The notes below the pieces were generated by a model. It did no database searches. It had not been told where the DNA came from and worked only from the letters and a program-made list of their open reading frames with translations. Shown here in pieces: positions 1 through 11,633 of a stretch of DNA of 64,000 bases. The stretch's first letter is position 1, and each line of letters opens with the position of its first letter. The stretch is from assembly GCA_964030475.1 (NCBI GenBank), contig CAXIPT010000001.1:10266444-10330443 (forward strand), read 5' to 3'. The translations under genes and the position numbers were made by a program. This DNA is from Tethya wilhelma (lineage: Eukaryota; Porifera; Demospongiae; Tethyida; Tethyidae).

Positions 1-82
1 AAATTCACATAATGCACTGCGCCATACTATTTCAGATGATACTAATAACCAATTTCTATCCTTGCTGTATTTTGAAGCTGAC

Positions 83-1467
83 CTGAGTGAGGTTCCAGAA
101 CTGGGCAGTCTCAGCAATGCGTACAGCTCCAGTGGAACAGCCAGGACCAATGATCATGTGTCTGGTGAGATTTTGATCTACAAGTTGACGAATGAAAGCC
201 CTCACAGCAGTCTGACGATCACACTGAAAAATAACAACATGAATGAATAACATATAGATACACATTCTAGAATAACTATCATTGTAGGATATTGTTAGAG
301 CTACTGTAGACTTTTATCAAAATACCACCTCAGTCCTGCTCCTTACATAACTAACAAAATTAACAAACAGTTTTAATGCAGGTGAATCAACAACACTGAT
401 AGGATGTAGTCTGTGCATGCTGATGGGAGAAATACGCAATACAACTAGAAGTGCAAAGACAATATACCTGTAGCAGTTGGGAGGAGAGCTCGCACAATTT
501 TAAGATCTTGAGATTACACAGTTTTTTTCACACACTAATCTAAGCATGCAGAAGGACACAGCATTAGCCTCATTCCCAGGCTCTCTACCAGTGAACATTA
601 GTTACATACAAGGGAGCTACATCATTTGGTCATCAACTATAATTACTTTAATTTCCAAGTGAACACTGCAATGGTTATGCACTGGTATAAGTAACTTTAG
701 CACAATTGCAAGGACCAATCTTGCAAGAACATTAGTACATTCCACTAGTGAAAAATGGGGTCCAGAAAACCTGGCACACTACAAGTGATATTTTGAAGTA
801 ATAATAACTATCCTCAAAAAATAATGGATGTGATTTGAGTACTAAAATACTGGTCAATATAAATCAATGTGCTAAGGAGATGCCTGCTTTCAAGACTGAG
901 TCATATCTAGATATTGTGAAGCTATTCAGAGAAATCAAGCAATGAGGATCAGATTGAATTAGAACAGCAAGGATCCTTGTGTTTGAAGTTATTCATGTAT
1001 CAATACAAACGATCTGATTGGCTCTGACTATTCTTGAGGAGTTCAGAGAACACAATGTGTGCCAGTTTTCCTGACCTCATCTTAATAATGCTGGTGAAAG
1101 AGGTATAGGGGAAAAACAAATTGCAAAGTCTTACCATGGTGTTGTCGAAGGAAAGGCGGAGACTGTAATTGGGCAGAATTGATGTATTCCTGGCAACAGC
1201 TCTTATAGCCATTTGAGCTGCTACAGTGAGACCTCTTCCTCTGAAGTCAGTCACATCACAAGGGAAGAACCCCATTAGGTACAGTGGGGTCTTGCTTTGG
1301 TCCTCTTTCCTACAAACATCCAGCTCTGAGTGTCCAATACAGTCTCCATCACACAGTATGATGGACAGAGATCCTCTGGGGTAGCAAAAGAGGAGTAGAA
1401 TGCCACTGATAACTATCAACAGCCTGTAGTGGCCAAGTATGCTTCTCTTCAAGCTTCTTGCCTCCAT
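83..1467 (-). CDS. GABA-B-like class C GPCR, N-terminal part (partial, runs off left edge)
   Basis: First two exons of a metabotropic receptor read leftward. Exon 1 (1467-1135, 111 codons, phase 0) gives an N-terminal hydrophobic signal/anchor stretch (about residues 15-35) and the start of the Venus-flytrap ligand-binding domain. Exon 2 (223-83) starts at an AG acceptor and ends at CTCAG|GTCAG. It encodes a CDRQTAV start and the GPGCSTGA motif, followed by AQFWNLTQ, which matches the GP-CS..fWN region of GABA-B and related receptors. The family binds extracellular ligands and signals through G proteins at the plasma membrane. The rest of the domain and the seven helices lie beyond position 1. 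The exon structure closely mirrors the receptor at 1668-11340, with the exon 1/exon 2 break at the same place just before a Cys, so the two are probably duplicates. Ligand unknown. Confidence 0.82.
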
Positions 1468-1667
1468 TTTGTGTGCAAACTCATTTGCAAATTACCTAAT
1501 TCTGTGGTCAAGCAGATGAGCGACAGGAAGTAGAGGCACATGTAAACTGATGAAAATTCTTGAGTGATGATTAGCCCACCCTACAAAAGATCTCTCGTTT
1601 TGGACTAAGCTTTGAAAGATCTAGGTCTGATCATCATCATCATCTACACAGAAGGAGTCTACAGAAA
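1468..1667. promoter_or_regulatory. Shared 5' interval of two divergent receptor genes
   Basis: Only 200 bp separate the start codons of the two oppositely directed class C receptor genes, so both 5' UTRs and core promoters must sit here or overlap it. I see a short (ATC)n run near 1631-1643 but no clear TATA box. Bidirectional promoter use is inferred from geometry only. Confidence 0.45.
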
Positions 1668-4600
1668 ATGGAAAAGAGTCATTGTTGTTCATGGACGAAG
1701 AGTGGTTGTTACTACTCTAGGTGCTTTCTATTGCTGCTGATGATCTGTGCACCTGCTGCTGTCCACACTCAAAAACAACTCACTCTGGCTGTGTTCATTA
1801 GCGGTATCACCAATGGCACCGCTCAGTTCACTGGCAACCTGGATGGAAGAGTGTTCAAAGCTGCTGTAGAGCTAGCAGTGGATATAATAAACCAAAACAG
1901 CACTGGACTACTTGAAGGATATCAACTCAACCATGCCTTCAATGATTCTCGTGTAAGTATCAATTTATTGCACTATTGAACACACTTACTGACCATCAAC
2001 GAGTTTCTGCATGAGTCATTAGAACTAGATGGGGGCTGCCGCTGATCTGTCTAGGATCTGTACACAAACCTGTCTTGCCATTTTGCATCTGTGGATAGAG
2101 TGGGTGCAATCGTATGGCAATTAGGTACACATGGAGAAACAGGCATGCGTAGCTGATCAACGTTTACTTTAGTGTGGCAAACAATAACTATTTCTAGTGA
2201 GATAGATCTCTTTGCATAGTACTTCATGTTTTTGATGATGTAATTGCACTGGCTCAATAGTATACCACATTGTTTTTGTTTGATATAATTATTTCCTTGG
2301 AAATGAAACCATATTTTTATAATGTAGCTAGTTGATTCATAGACGTCCAACAGCTCAGAGTAAGGCTGACCTTTAGTTAGTTACCTTTGTTTTCTACTGA
2401 TGGATCAGCAGGTGACATAACTGATAGTCTACTGCACTATATAGTGTAGTTTATTCCATGATTTCCTTGAGACGTCTACACCCGTTAAATCTAATTAGTT
2501 TATGCTATTGTGATAAGTCTAAATAAGAAATTGGAGGAAAAAAAACAATAACTTATAACAACCCATGTGGTAGGTTTTCATGGTAATGATACGTAGCACA
2601 CAACAGTTACAGTTTATGTCTTCATGCCTCTGTTTGACGCTTGATGTTCCATTAAAGTAAATTCTATCTCCTTGTCTTGTGCAATAAATTGTCCTTTTTC
2701 CCTCTGGAATGAACATCATGGTGCAATCATCAGACAGTGTTTATTATCCCCTCCACACAGTTTTTCATTTGTTTCATGACAGTGTGTCACTGCCTAATGG
2801 TCCATCCACACGTCAAAGGCTAGCCCACCTGGAGTGCTGTTTGAGATCATAAAATGATCTCTTGATTAGTTTCTTGGAATGGAATACGCACTCAATGATG
2901 TTGTTTGCTATGATTGAGTTTTGTGCCTTGGGCTAATCTATAGGCTATCGAGAGAGGGTATTGAGACCAAATGTGTAGGATGGCTTGTTCACCTTGTACA
3001 TCGTCGAGAGCTTGCACTGCTGATTATATGTAAGCTCCTGAAATAATTATTCTGGGTAAAGCTGTCAATAGTTGAGTCAGCAAACTTCATCAGTGTAGCA
3101 ATGATAGATAGACTAGTACTTAACTTTGCAGAGTTTTCATGTGCTCACATGTGCATGCACATATACCTAATACATACTTATACTTGCAGCTAGAAGAAAT
3201 GAAAATTTTAAAAAAATTAATATCTCCAAAGATTAAGTGGTCCATGGTATTTGTCAGTTTTATTTTCTTAAGTATTGAGTGTCAGTTGTTTACTCATGAC
3301 TGCACTGTGGCTCTCATTGAAATGATTTGGGGCGGACATGCATTTAGATACCAACAAATTAAACTGTCGTTGGCAATGGATAGTGCTATCTTGTGTCCAG
3401 AGGCTCTGGATGTGTGTGGTGTATGACTTTAGTGGGTGTTTGTTTTGGTGCTCTGGTAGTACAAACCGTATGATGGGTACTTGTTAATGAATGATGACAT
3501 CACTGCATGGAGTCTACCACATCTGCATATGTAAATTGTGTTCACACACTGCACGATTGTAATGTGAGATATTTTTGAATTCACTCTCAATCCAAACACT
3601 TGCCTGTCACATTAGTATACATATAATTAGACACAAAACTGCCATAATATTATGCTAGCAATGAGAACCGTGCAGAGCTACATTGTAGCTGATCTTTGAT
3701 ATTAAACTTTATATATTATTTTGTATCAGCTTGTATACCTGAAACAGTAATAATGGATAGTTTTAGATATTGCGAGTTAAGTAGGAACCAACTCATGAAC
3801 ATGATTGCTCTTTTTCCGGGAAACTCTGAGTAAACAGAAGTATTGCCATCAATCACTTATTATATACAACATACAAATGCATGCACTATTGTAGTGTGAA
3901 GCTGGTCCAAGTGTTCGAGGATTCATTGATCAGATTTTCATCGAGCCTACCAAGATCATGATCATTGGGGCTGACTGCTCTATAGCTACTGAACCCATTG
4001 CTGAACTAGCACCATTCTGGAACCTTGTTCAAGTGAGAATAACATGAATGACTACTTTGTACTCTTGATTTCTGTTTGAATAGTTACAAATCGCATTTTG
4101 CATGCTACATATGGAGAGCAATAACATTCTCCTCATTAGAGAGATGTGAGGTGAGTGCTCTCCTCTGGTTCATGCCTCCACATAGTGGTATTGACCTCAA
4201 TAATCATTCACATACTGATCATTCTTAAGTACCAGAGAAAACAAAGCAAAGGTTCAATCCTTCTCCCAGTGGTGTTTGACCTCAGCCCTGTCTGTCTATC
4301 TGTCCTCTCTCTTAGATCTCCCCCTTGTCCAGCAGTCCTAGTCTCACTGGTCTAGATCGGTTCCTGAGGGTGGTCTCTTCAGATGTGGAGGCTGCCAATG
4401 GAATAGTGTCTCTGATGCTGAGGTTCAACTGGACCAGAATAGCTGTCATCTCTCAGCAAGAATCCATCTTTACTTCTGTAAGTAATATCGAACATTAACT
4501 AGTCCAATTTTCCATGGTATTTCATTCTGGTTGTGTGTATGGAGGAGTGCCTGCAGTTGGGAATAAAATTATCACGGTTTCTTAGCTTCATTGTGATTCT

Positions 4601-7600
4601 TGTTTGGGATAATAAATTATTATTGTTATTGGTAACTTTGGACGGCTTATGATGACATTTTACGTGTTTTGATATTTGTCGTCATGGAAAACTGTCATCA
4701 GTAACCACTAAGGATGAAAAATAAACACCAATCGTCTGATCTACTTTATTGCACCTTGTTATAATAAATCCCACACTATCGGCAAGGGACTGTGGGAGTT
4801 AACATCCATTAGTCTTCAATAGTGTAACCATTAGTTGTAGCAAACCCTTTCAGTAGTTTTCAGACTCCCTTGTCGTGTCTAATATGATTGTACGATTGAT
4901 TATTATTCTTACAGACATTTGCTGCACTTCGCCAGCAACTGCAGCTGGTAAACATTACCAATGAACCACGAGACTTTACCTTCAACACAAATGAAAATCC
5001 AGAAAGTCACGTCATACGATTGAGTGTAAGTTTTCAGCCTTGTGTCCAAATGCAAGAATAAAGCTAATTTTTGTGTCTTTTCTCACAGAATTCACCAACC
5101 AGAATTGTTTTCCTTAGTGTCTATCCTGCTTATGCTATTGAAATCATGTGTCAGGTAATATGGTCATTGACTTGCTTAATCTTAGACTACTGAGTACGTA
5201 CATGTATTTCATTTTGTAGTCATTGAGCTAGACTGACCTACCTCCTTCATCACATGCAACCTGATGAGGGAGGAAGGCCTAGCTCAATAGACCAGCCATT
5301 TTTTTTCATTATATACATAACAACCCCATAGGCATATCGACTTGGAATGACCCATGAGGCTGGGTATCAATGGCTTACATTTGCCTGGTATCCTGAGGAG
5401 TGGTGGAAGGCAGAACCAGCGAATAGAGAAGGCCAGTATGATCCAATTCTATGTGGTAGTGAAGAGCTGGAAGAGATGATAGAGCATGCGTTTATCATTG
5501 ACCACTACCCCTATGTTGAGGAGGAGGACAGGAACAGTCCAACTGACATCAATGACATAGTAAGAGTCATGGGCCACTAGAGTGTCTCCATAGCTACAGA
5601 ACACACTTCTCTGATAACTGAGTGTGATGTACACATTGGTCATGTGTGAGGGGAAGGTCAAAGGGGAGAGTGATTTCAGGCAACATTGGAGTGTTTATAT
5701 TTGCCTAATACTTGACAGGTTTCATGTAGCTTAATTGGTGATACTTAACCATACATTGCCAAGAGTTTAAAACCAAAAACATAAACCAATCTTTACCATT
5801 TGGTAAAAATTAATGAGTAAAATTTAGCACACAAATTTTTTTAGTGATGGGAATTTCCAACTCTATGGTATATTGCTGCCTAAAAATGGTCAAAGATGTC
5901 ATGTGATATGTCACTATAACTATTGTGGAACTGATGATAATCATCAGGCTGTATAGTAAGTTGTTTATTCTCAGTGCAATCTCTCTTTCCCATGCACTAG
6001 TCTCGTGCCTCGTTTGACTCTCTTCTCACTGACTACCTCACCGATCGATTCCCTGATGATGTTGACATGGCTCTGTTTGGCCAGGCTCAGTTCTACTTTG
6101 ATGCTGTCTGGACTGCAGCCCTAGCTCTAGATGCCACCATCAGTGAGTCACTAGCAGATAGATCGTGTGTGAGCTAACCAATTAGTACTTATAACAGTCT
6201 TTCAGTTGAATGTCCGTTTGTGTAATGTAGTCTGATTACTATACATGCTAAACATGAACTCTGTATCTGTTTGGCCTTTATGGCTGTGGAGTTTGTGCAC
6301 CCACGAATCGAGAAAGGTCTTCCAAGGATAATAGTTCTATATGTACAAGTGTAGAGGTCTTGAACATGAGTCATGATGACTATTATATAATTACGTTTGT
6401 GCTATAAAGGTCTATTATCAGGCTGTTCAAAATGACTCACATGGTTGATCAATACATATGGCAGGCATGGCCTGTGCCCGAGTACATAATTAATACACAT
6501 TCTCATCATACTAGTTATTTTGTGATTTAAAACATTATGCCCAAGGGTAGTGTTGGTGAGTATTTGTTTAGTGCTAACTGACAGTGAATCCTCTGAATTT
6601 TGTATGTATAATTATGTGTTCATTTACGGTTTGTCGCAGTGTTTCATTGTTGTGTTACTGCAGGGAAAGGATTTGACTTGAGTATGTTCACCTATGATCC
6701 TGATCACTTGTACTCTGTGAACATCAGTGAAACTGTCTTTAGGACTATAAAGAAGCTTAACTTCACTGGAATGTCTGTGAGTATCAATGTTATCATGTCA
6801 TCACTGTTGCCTCCCTAGCAATTCAAAAATACGGAGGAATTAATGACCCAATCAAACTTCAGTTTTACCCTCAGCTATCGATTAGATCTAGACCACCCTT
6901 TTTGAAACAACATTTACACTATTCCTAATCAGAACTAATTTGTGTAGGCTAGCTTTGTTTAGGAAAAGTAATAGCTGTATAGCCATGTGGTAGAAAGCCT
7001 TTTATAATTTGTGTTGAAACAGGAATGCTGAGTGTACATCTAGTTTCCTTTTGCTAGTTCTCTTGTAGATGTTTCCTGCCTGCATGCAGTGATGATATGG
7101 TAAGGGATATCTAATGTACTAGTGATAAGTTGTAAAGTTGGTGAATGTAGATTCATTTATTGGGGCATTAATGGGAGGCACATCCTCAGATAATATATTG
7201 TACAAACAAGGTTTCACACACAATAGTCTGTGGTGCCAGCACACTATAGCCTCGTTCCCAGGCTCCCCCCCTCTTAGTGCTTTTTGCAAAAAAGCTAAAG
7301 GGAGGGGCCTGGGATCGAGGCTAAGCACACTACAGTTCATGCACCTGCTTGGAGATGATGTTGATAATAGCTTGAGCTATGTGGTATATATCTTTTTGAG
7401 TGGAAATGGTGGTTGTGATGGGAACTGATACCCATTGGTTCTTGAATTATTTAACTCTATCTAGGTAGGCAGAATCAACTGTTTTGCATTTCCAATTTTC
7501 AATCATGAAACATTGTTCTTCATACGTGCAACAAACAACAAAGCTTGTTTTTGCACAATGAAGTCAGGGGTCAGTGTGTTGTATACAGGCTGATGTCATG

Positions 7601-9405
7601 CACTTGTTGCCTAGCCTCGTACCCATGGAGACTCCTGGTTACCTGTCTATAACTTGTCCTGGTACTTATCATTGTATACCAACAGTGTGTGTAATTGTAG
7701 GCATATATATAGGACTGGTTTATTGAAGTAGATATGTGAAATTATGACATTATTAATTTTTGTATTACAGGAAGCTCATAATATTATAAATAATAATTAT
7801 TATTAATAACAGTTTTGATTTTAACTAGAATTCAAAGCTTTCTGTCATTCTTCTCCAGGGTCCTTTGATGTTTGACGGTAGCAACAATCGCCTTCCAGAT
7901 CTAAGATACTTGCAATACCAAAGTGAGTGAATCACAATTCATCAGCTCTTTAATGATTATCAGACCATGTAATTATCTAATTTTGTCTATTGTAGGTGGT
8001 AGTGGTGGCGTTAGTAGGGTCACTCTTGGACGTGATTTATCCTTGCTCTCAGAAAGGGAAATATTTCCATGTGAGTGCCACATAGATTCCTCTTATGTTG
8101 CCCAATAGTATGTAGGGGACATTACTAAAAGGAAGTAGTTTCCTTTCTTCAAGTTTCCTAAAGTTGTGTGATTTCTAAGGTTCAGCTCCAGTTGAACTTT
8201 GTCCAATGAACTGTCAAACCTAAAAAACCCATTATCTCTTTTGTCATAACATTATAGTAGGCTGTACACTAACAAATCTCCCTACATGTACAATGACAAG
8301 ACAGGCTAGGAACAAATCAATTTAGTGTTATGTTCCTATCAGCTTATTTCTCTCTAGTGTTGTTTACTGTGTTGTTCTTCTTTGAGTGTGGAATGCCTTT
8401 CATTTTCTTGTTTCTTCCTTACCTTAAATATCAGTTGGTGTTCCTGAAGATGAGCAGTATGATTTCATAAACCATGGCTTGTTCATTGTGTATACCATAT
8501 TGGCTTGCCTTGGGATACTGTTTGCTCTGGTCTGTCTGCTCTTCAACCTCATATTCAGAGCGAGAAAGTAAGAGTACCACTAGCTATCGCCCTAACTGTC
8601 TAGGCCATAATGGTAACTTAATACATACCAAAGATGTGTACACTCACAGCACGCACATCCATATAATTTGCTAATATGTTGAATGCTTTTATCTAGCTGA
8701 GCTTTTCACCATACATATGTATCATAGCAACCAGTGGTATAAAACCATGCTCTGTCTGTCCATCCAGAGCAGTGAAGCTGTCCAGCCCATATCTCAATGT
8801 GCTCATAATACTTGGTGCTGTAATGTTTTATGTTGATGTTATTCTGTTTGGAATTGATGAAGGCACCCCAGCCTCAAGATGTACAGTGAATGCTCTATGC
8901 ATGGTAAGTCTACATAGTGCTGACTGGGGTTAAAATTGGAGTAGCAGACAAACCCTGACATCGATTGTTCTTCATTTGCTGACTCATAGATCCAAAGTGC
9001 ATTATTGTGTACTGTTTACTTTGTGATATGCTGTTTGCTCTTCATTGCCATGTTTGTTATGATGTCACTCATATTTCAGACTCGACTGTGGATCGCTAGC
9101 ATTGCATTCACTCTCATGTTTGGTACAATCTTTGTCAAGACCTGGAGAGTCTACTACATCTTCTACAGTACCAACAGACACAAAAGAGACAATAAGTTTG
9201 TGAGTTCTATACCATTGACAAAATTAATGTTACCCCAACAAGTGAAAGTACACTCTATTGATTTTCAGCTTCAAAGCAAGAATGTTGATATGATAATGCA
9301 ATGTAACATCCTTCTCCTGTTTGTAGGGCAGGATGTAGACTATCGTTGGGTATTCTCCAATCTATTATGCATAGTGATGAGGTTAATGTTTGCTAACAAA
9401 TTCTT

Positions 9406-9486
<81 letters not shown>

Positions 9487-9499
9487 NNNNNNNNNNNNN

Positions 9500-9577
<78 letters not shown>

Positions 9578-9753
9578 TATAGTTGCATGACCCTTAATTG
9601 GGGGGCACTAGATATGCAGTCAAGTGCTGTACACTGAAGGGCATGTAACTATCTTATTTGCCATTGACCTCATGTAACCCCTAGCTACTCTATTATCACC
9701 TCCACCCAGCCAGTAACCGGCAATTAGCCTAATAACTTTGGTTGCTAAGCAAT

Positions 9754-9798
<45 letters not shown>

Positions 9799-11030
9799 AA
9801 ACTAGATGATTCAAGACTGGGTATTATTTTCGATTGTTGGAGTCATCATTATAGTGGATGTTGTCTTTCTGACTATTGTTACCTCAATTCCATGGACAAG
9901 ACTTCAACTGGAGAACCAAGAGCTACCTTCAAATGTAATAGAGTAATTGAGTGTGGTGTCAGTCTGGTGGGCCTTGGGGAAAATTATAGTGTTTACTCTT
10001 CCACATCCTTGAAGTGAATGCATCTGTTGATGTTACTATGACTTGAAGGGTGTCCACTTCCTGAGTTTAAAGTAGCATGTATTTTATTGTGTCACTCTTA
10101 TCTCTGTACTGTTTGTCAATTTAATTTCTCCCTGATAAAGACACCCACACACTACAAACTATGTGTGCCTGTACTAATCCACAGCTGTACAGATCAGCAC
10201 AACATCATTAAGAGGGCTCGCACCCATTACTCTAATTGCACACAACACACCTGCACTCATGTGTAGGATCGAGAGCTACCTAGTATTATTGGCCTCTGTA
10301 CGTCCAGCAACCGTATCATCTGGATGAGCATCCTACTAGCCTACAAAGGATTGCTGTTGGTGGTCGGAGTGTTCCTTGCCTTTGAGACAAGGAAAGTGAA
10401 AATCCGCGAACTGAACGATTCCAAACTAATAGGAATGTCTGTCTACTGCATTGTGATCCTCTCACTAGCTCTGACAGCTCTGAGTCTTTTGTTGGAGACC
10501 TATATTGACATCTTATATGGAGTAGTCGGTATAATGGTGTTGCTAGGGAACACATTCCTTCTGTGTCTAATATTTTTGCCTAAGGTAAAATGAGAAATAG
10601 AAGAGATGTTTATTAATAATCTGTGGTACTATTTCCTTTGATGTGTTTGCTCTAACTGACCTCTGTTTACTATCCTGAAAGAGAATGGATTCCCACACTC
10701 ATAACTGAATGTGTGTTTTGCATAGGTCTATCGTCTTTGGAAAGATCCTGAAGGACTTCGAGTGATGACATCCACCCAGAAGCCGTCAGAGGAGTGGGAC
10801 AGCACTGCCTCCAAGGAGACCATTACTCAACTCAACCAAGAAGTGCAGCGACTAAAGAAAGAGCTACACAAGGTACTTAGTAGTAAGAGTTCTCAACAGG
10901 GAGTTGTTCAAAGTAGCTTCCACCTTGATTAGTTTCATGAAAGAAGATCTACCTGTTAATTGTTCCTAATGTGGGTTTCAGTGCCTTATGAGAGTTCATC
11001 CTGAAGATGGATGATAATGCATTATCATCT

Positions 11031-11117
<87 letters not shown>

Positions 11118-11340
11118 CCACTAGATAAGTGTTACGTCTTCTCTTGCTCCTATTGTTGAAGTTGAACCTGAATCAACCTTGAACCATGAGTCAACTTCAA
11201 ACCACATAGCTGTAATGGACAATGGTGAGAGAAGCAGCTCAGTATTTGAAGTCACTTACACACAGAGTAACACTGAAGAGAATGGAACTAAACCGCCTGA
11301 GGTCATTGTAGAAGTTGATGGCCAACATAATGCAAACTAA
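1668..11340 (+). CDS. GABA-B-like class C G-protein-coupled receptor, 17 exons, complete
   Basis: Proposed exons: 1668-1952, 3895-4032, 4316-4477, 4915-5025, 5089-5154, 5332-5559, 6001-6142, 6664-6776, 7859-7922, 7996-8070, 8435-8567, 8768-8903, 8990-9199, 9806-9934, 10267-10584, 10726-10872, 11125-11340. They sum to 2673 nt (890 residues) with phase kept throughout. Order: signal sequence (about 20-35); Venus-flytrap domain (about 38-440) with GADCSIATE and LSSSPSL, the latter matching the SSSP segment that holds a GABA-contacting Ser in GABA-B1; no cysteine-rich domain, as in GABA-B receptors; seven helices (about 474-770) with KLSSPYLN, FGTIFVKTWRVYYIF and FETRKVKIRELNDSKLIG, all GABA-B hallmarks; then a cytoplasmic tail whose segment 795-819 (TQLNQEVQRLKKELHK) looks like the GABA-B coiled coil used for dimerisation. 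It should couple to G proteins at the plasma membrane. Intron 13 holds a long (CA)n run with an assembly gap. The ligand is not certain. Confidence 0.88.
7247..7323. mobile_element. Foldback MITE, TAGCCTCGT family, copy 1
   Basis: A 77-bp imperfect palindrome in intron 8 of the receptor gene. It starts TAGCCTCGTTCCCAGGC and ends with GGCCTGGGATCGAGGCTA, its near reverse complement. The same ends recur at 35964, 36652 and 39210 with different middles. There is no coding capacity. Confidence 0.7.
9407..9576. repeat. (CA)n microsatellite with 13-N assembly gap
   Basis: Pure CA dinucleotide run in intron 13 of the 17-exon receptor, interrupted by N at 9487-9499, so its true length is unknown. 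Open frames read through it (poly Thr-His or Val-Cys) are meaningless. Confidence 0.97.
9759..9796. repeat. (CA)n microsatellite
   Basis: Second CA run of the same intron. It ends about 10 bp before the exon 14 acceptor at 9805 and replaces most of the usual pyrimidine tract. Confidence 0.95.
11033..11116. repeat. (CT)n(CA)n compound microsatellite
   Basis: A CT run followed directly by a CA run in the last intron of the receptor gene, ending about 8 bp before the acceptor of the terminal exon at 11125. Confidence 0.95.
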
Positions 11341-11509
11341 TAATTATTAATTTATTTTTATGAAGACCTAGTGCTTGAAAGACTTTTTTGTGTTGTACAA
11401 ATAATTCAGAAAATTAATGTTATTGCAATCATGCTGTGTAAGTTAGGCCCATAAATCACTGTTATTGATTTTAATCTGTTACAATTGCAATACAGGAAAT
11501 GACGTTGCC

Positions 11510-11515
11510 AATAAA
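11510..11515 (+). promoter_or_regulatory. Candidate polyadenylation signal AATAAA
   Basis: AATAAA lies 170 bp after the stop codon of the 17-exon receptor and 119 bp before the start of the next gene, the expected place for 3'-end processing. Confidence 0.55.
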
Positions 11516-11633
11516 CTTCCTGCATGCTTGTATTATAATACACATGGCTTTGTTCACTGTAGTGACTGTCAGCAAATTTCAAGTTAATTATACAGGCTAG
11601 CTAGCTCGATCAATAGCTGTTTCAATAGGTACA

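Noticed and set aside
3139..3426. A 95-codon frame in the first intron of the 17-exon receptor as an extra exon or nested gene
   Set aside because: The receptor phase closes without it (exon 1 phase 0 to exon 2 phase 0) and the sequence resembles no part of the ligand-binding domain.
9340..9640. Long open frames over 9005-9637 and 9340-9590
   Set aside because: Beyond the real exon (8990-9199) they run through a CA microsatellite and an N gap; the Thr-His and Val-Cys repeats are not proteins.
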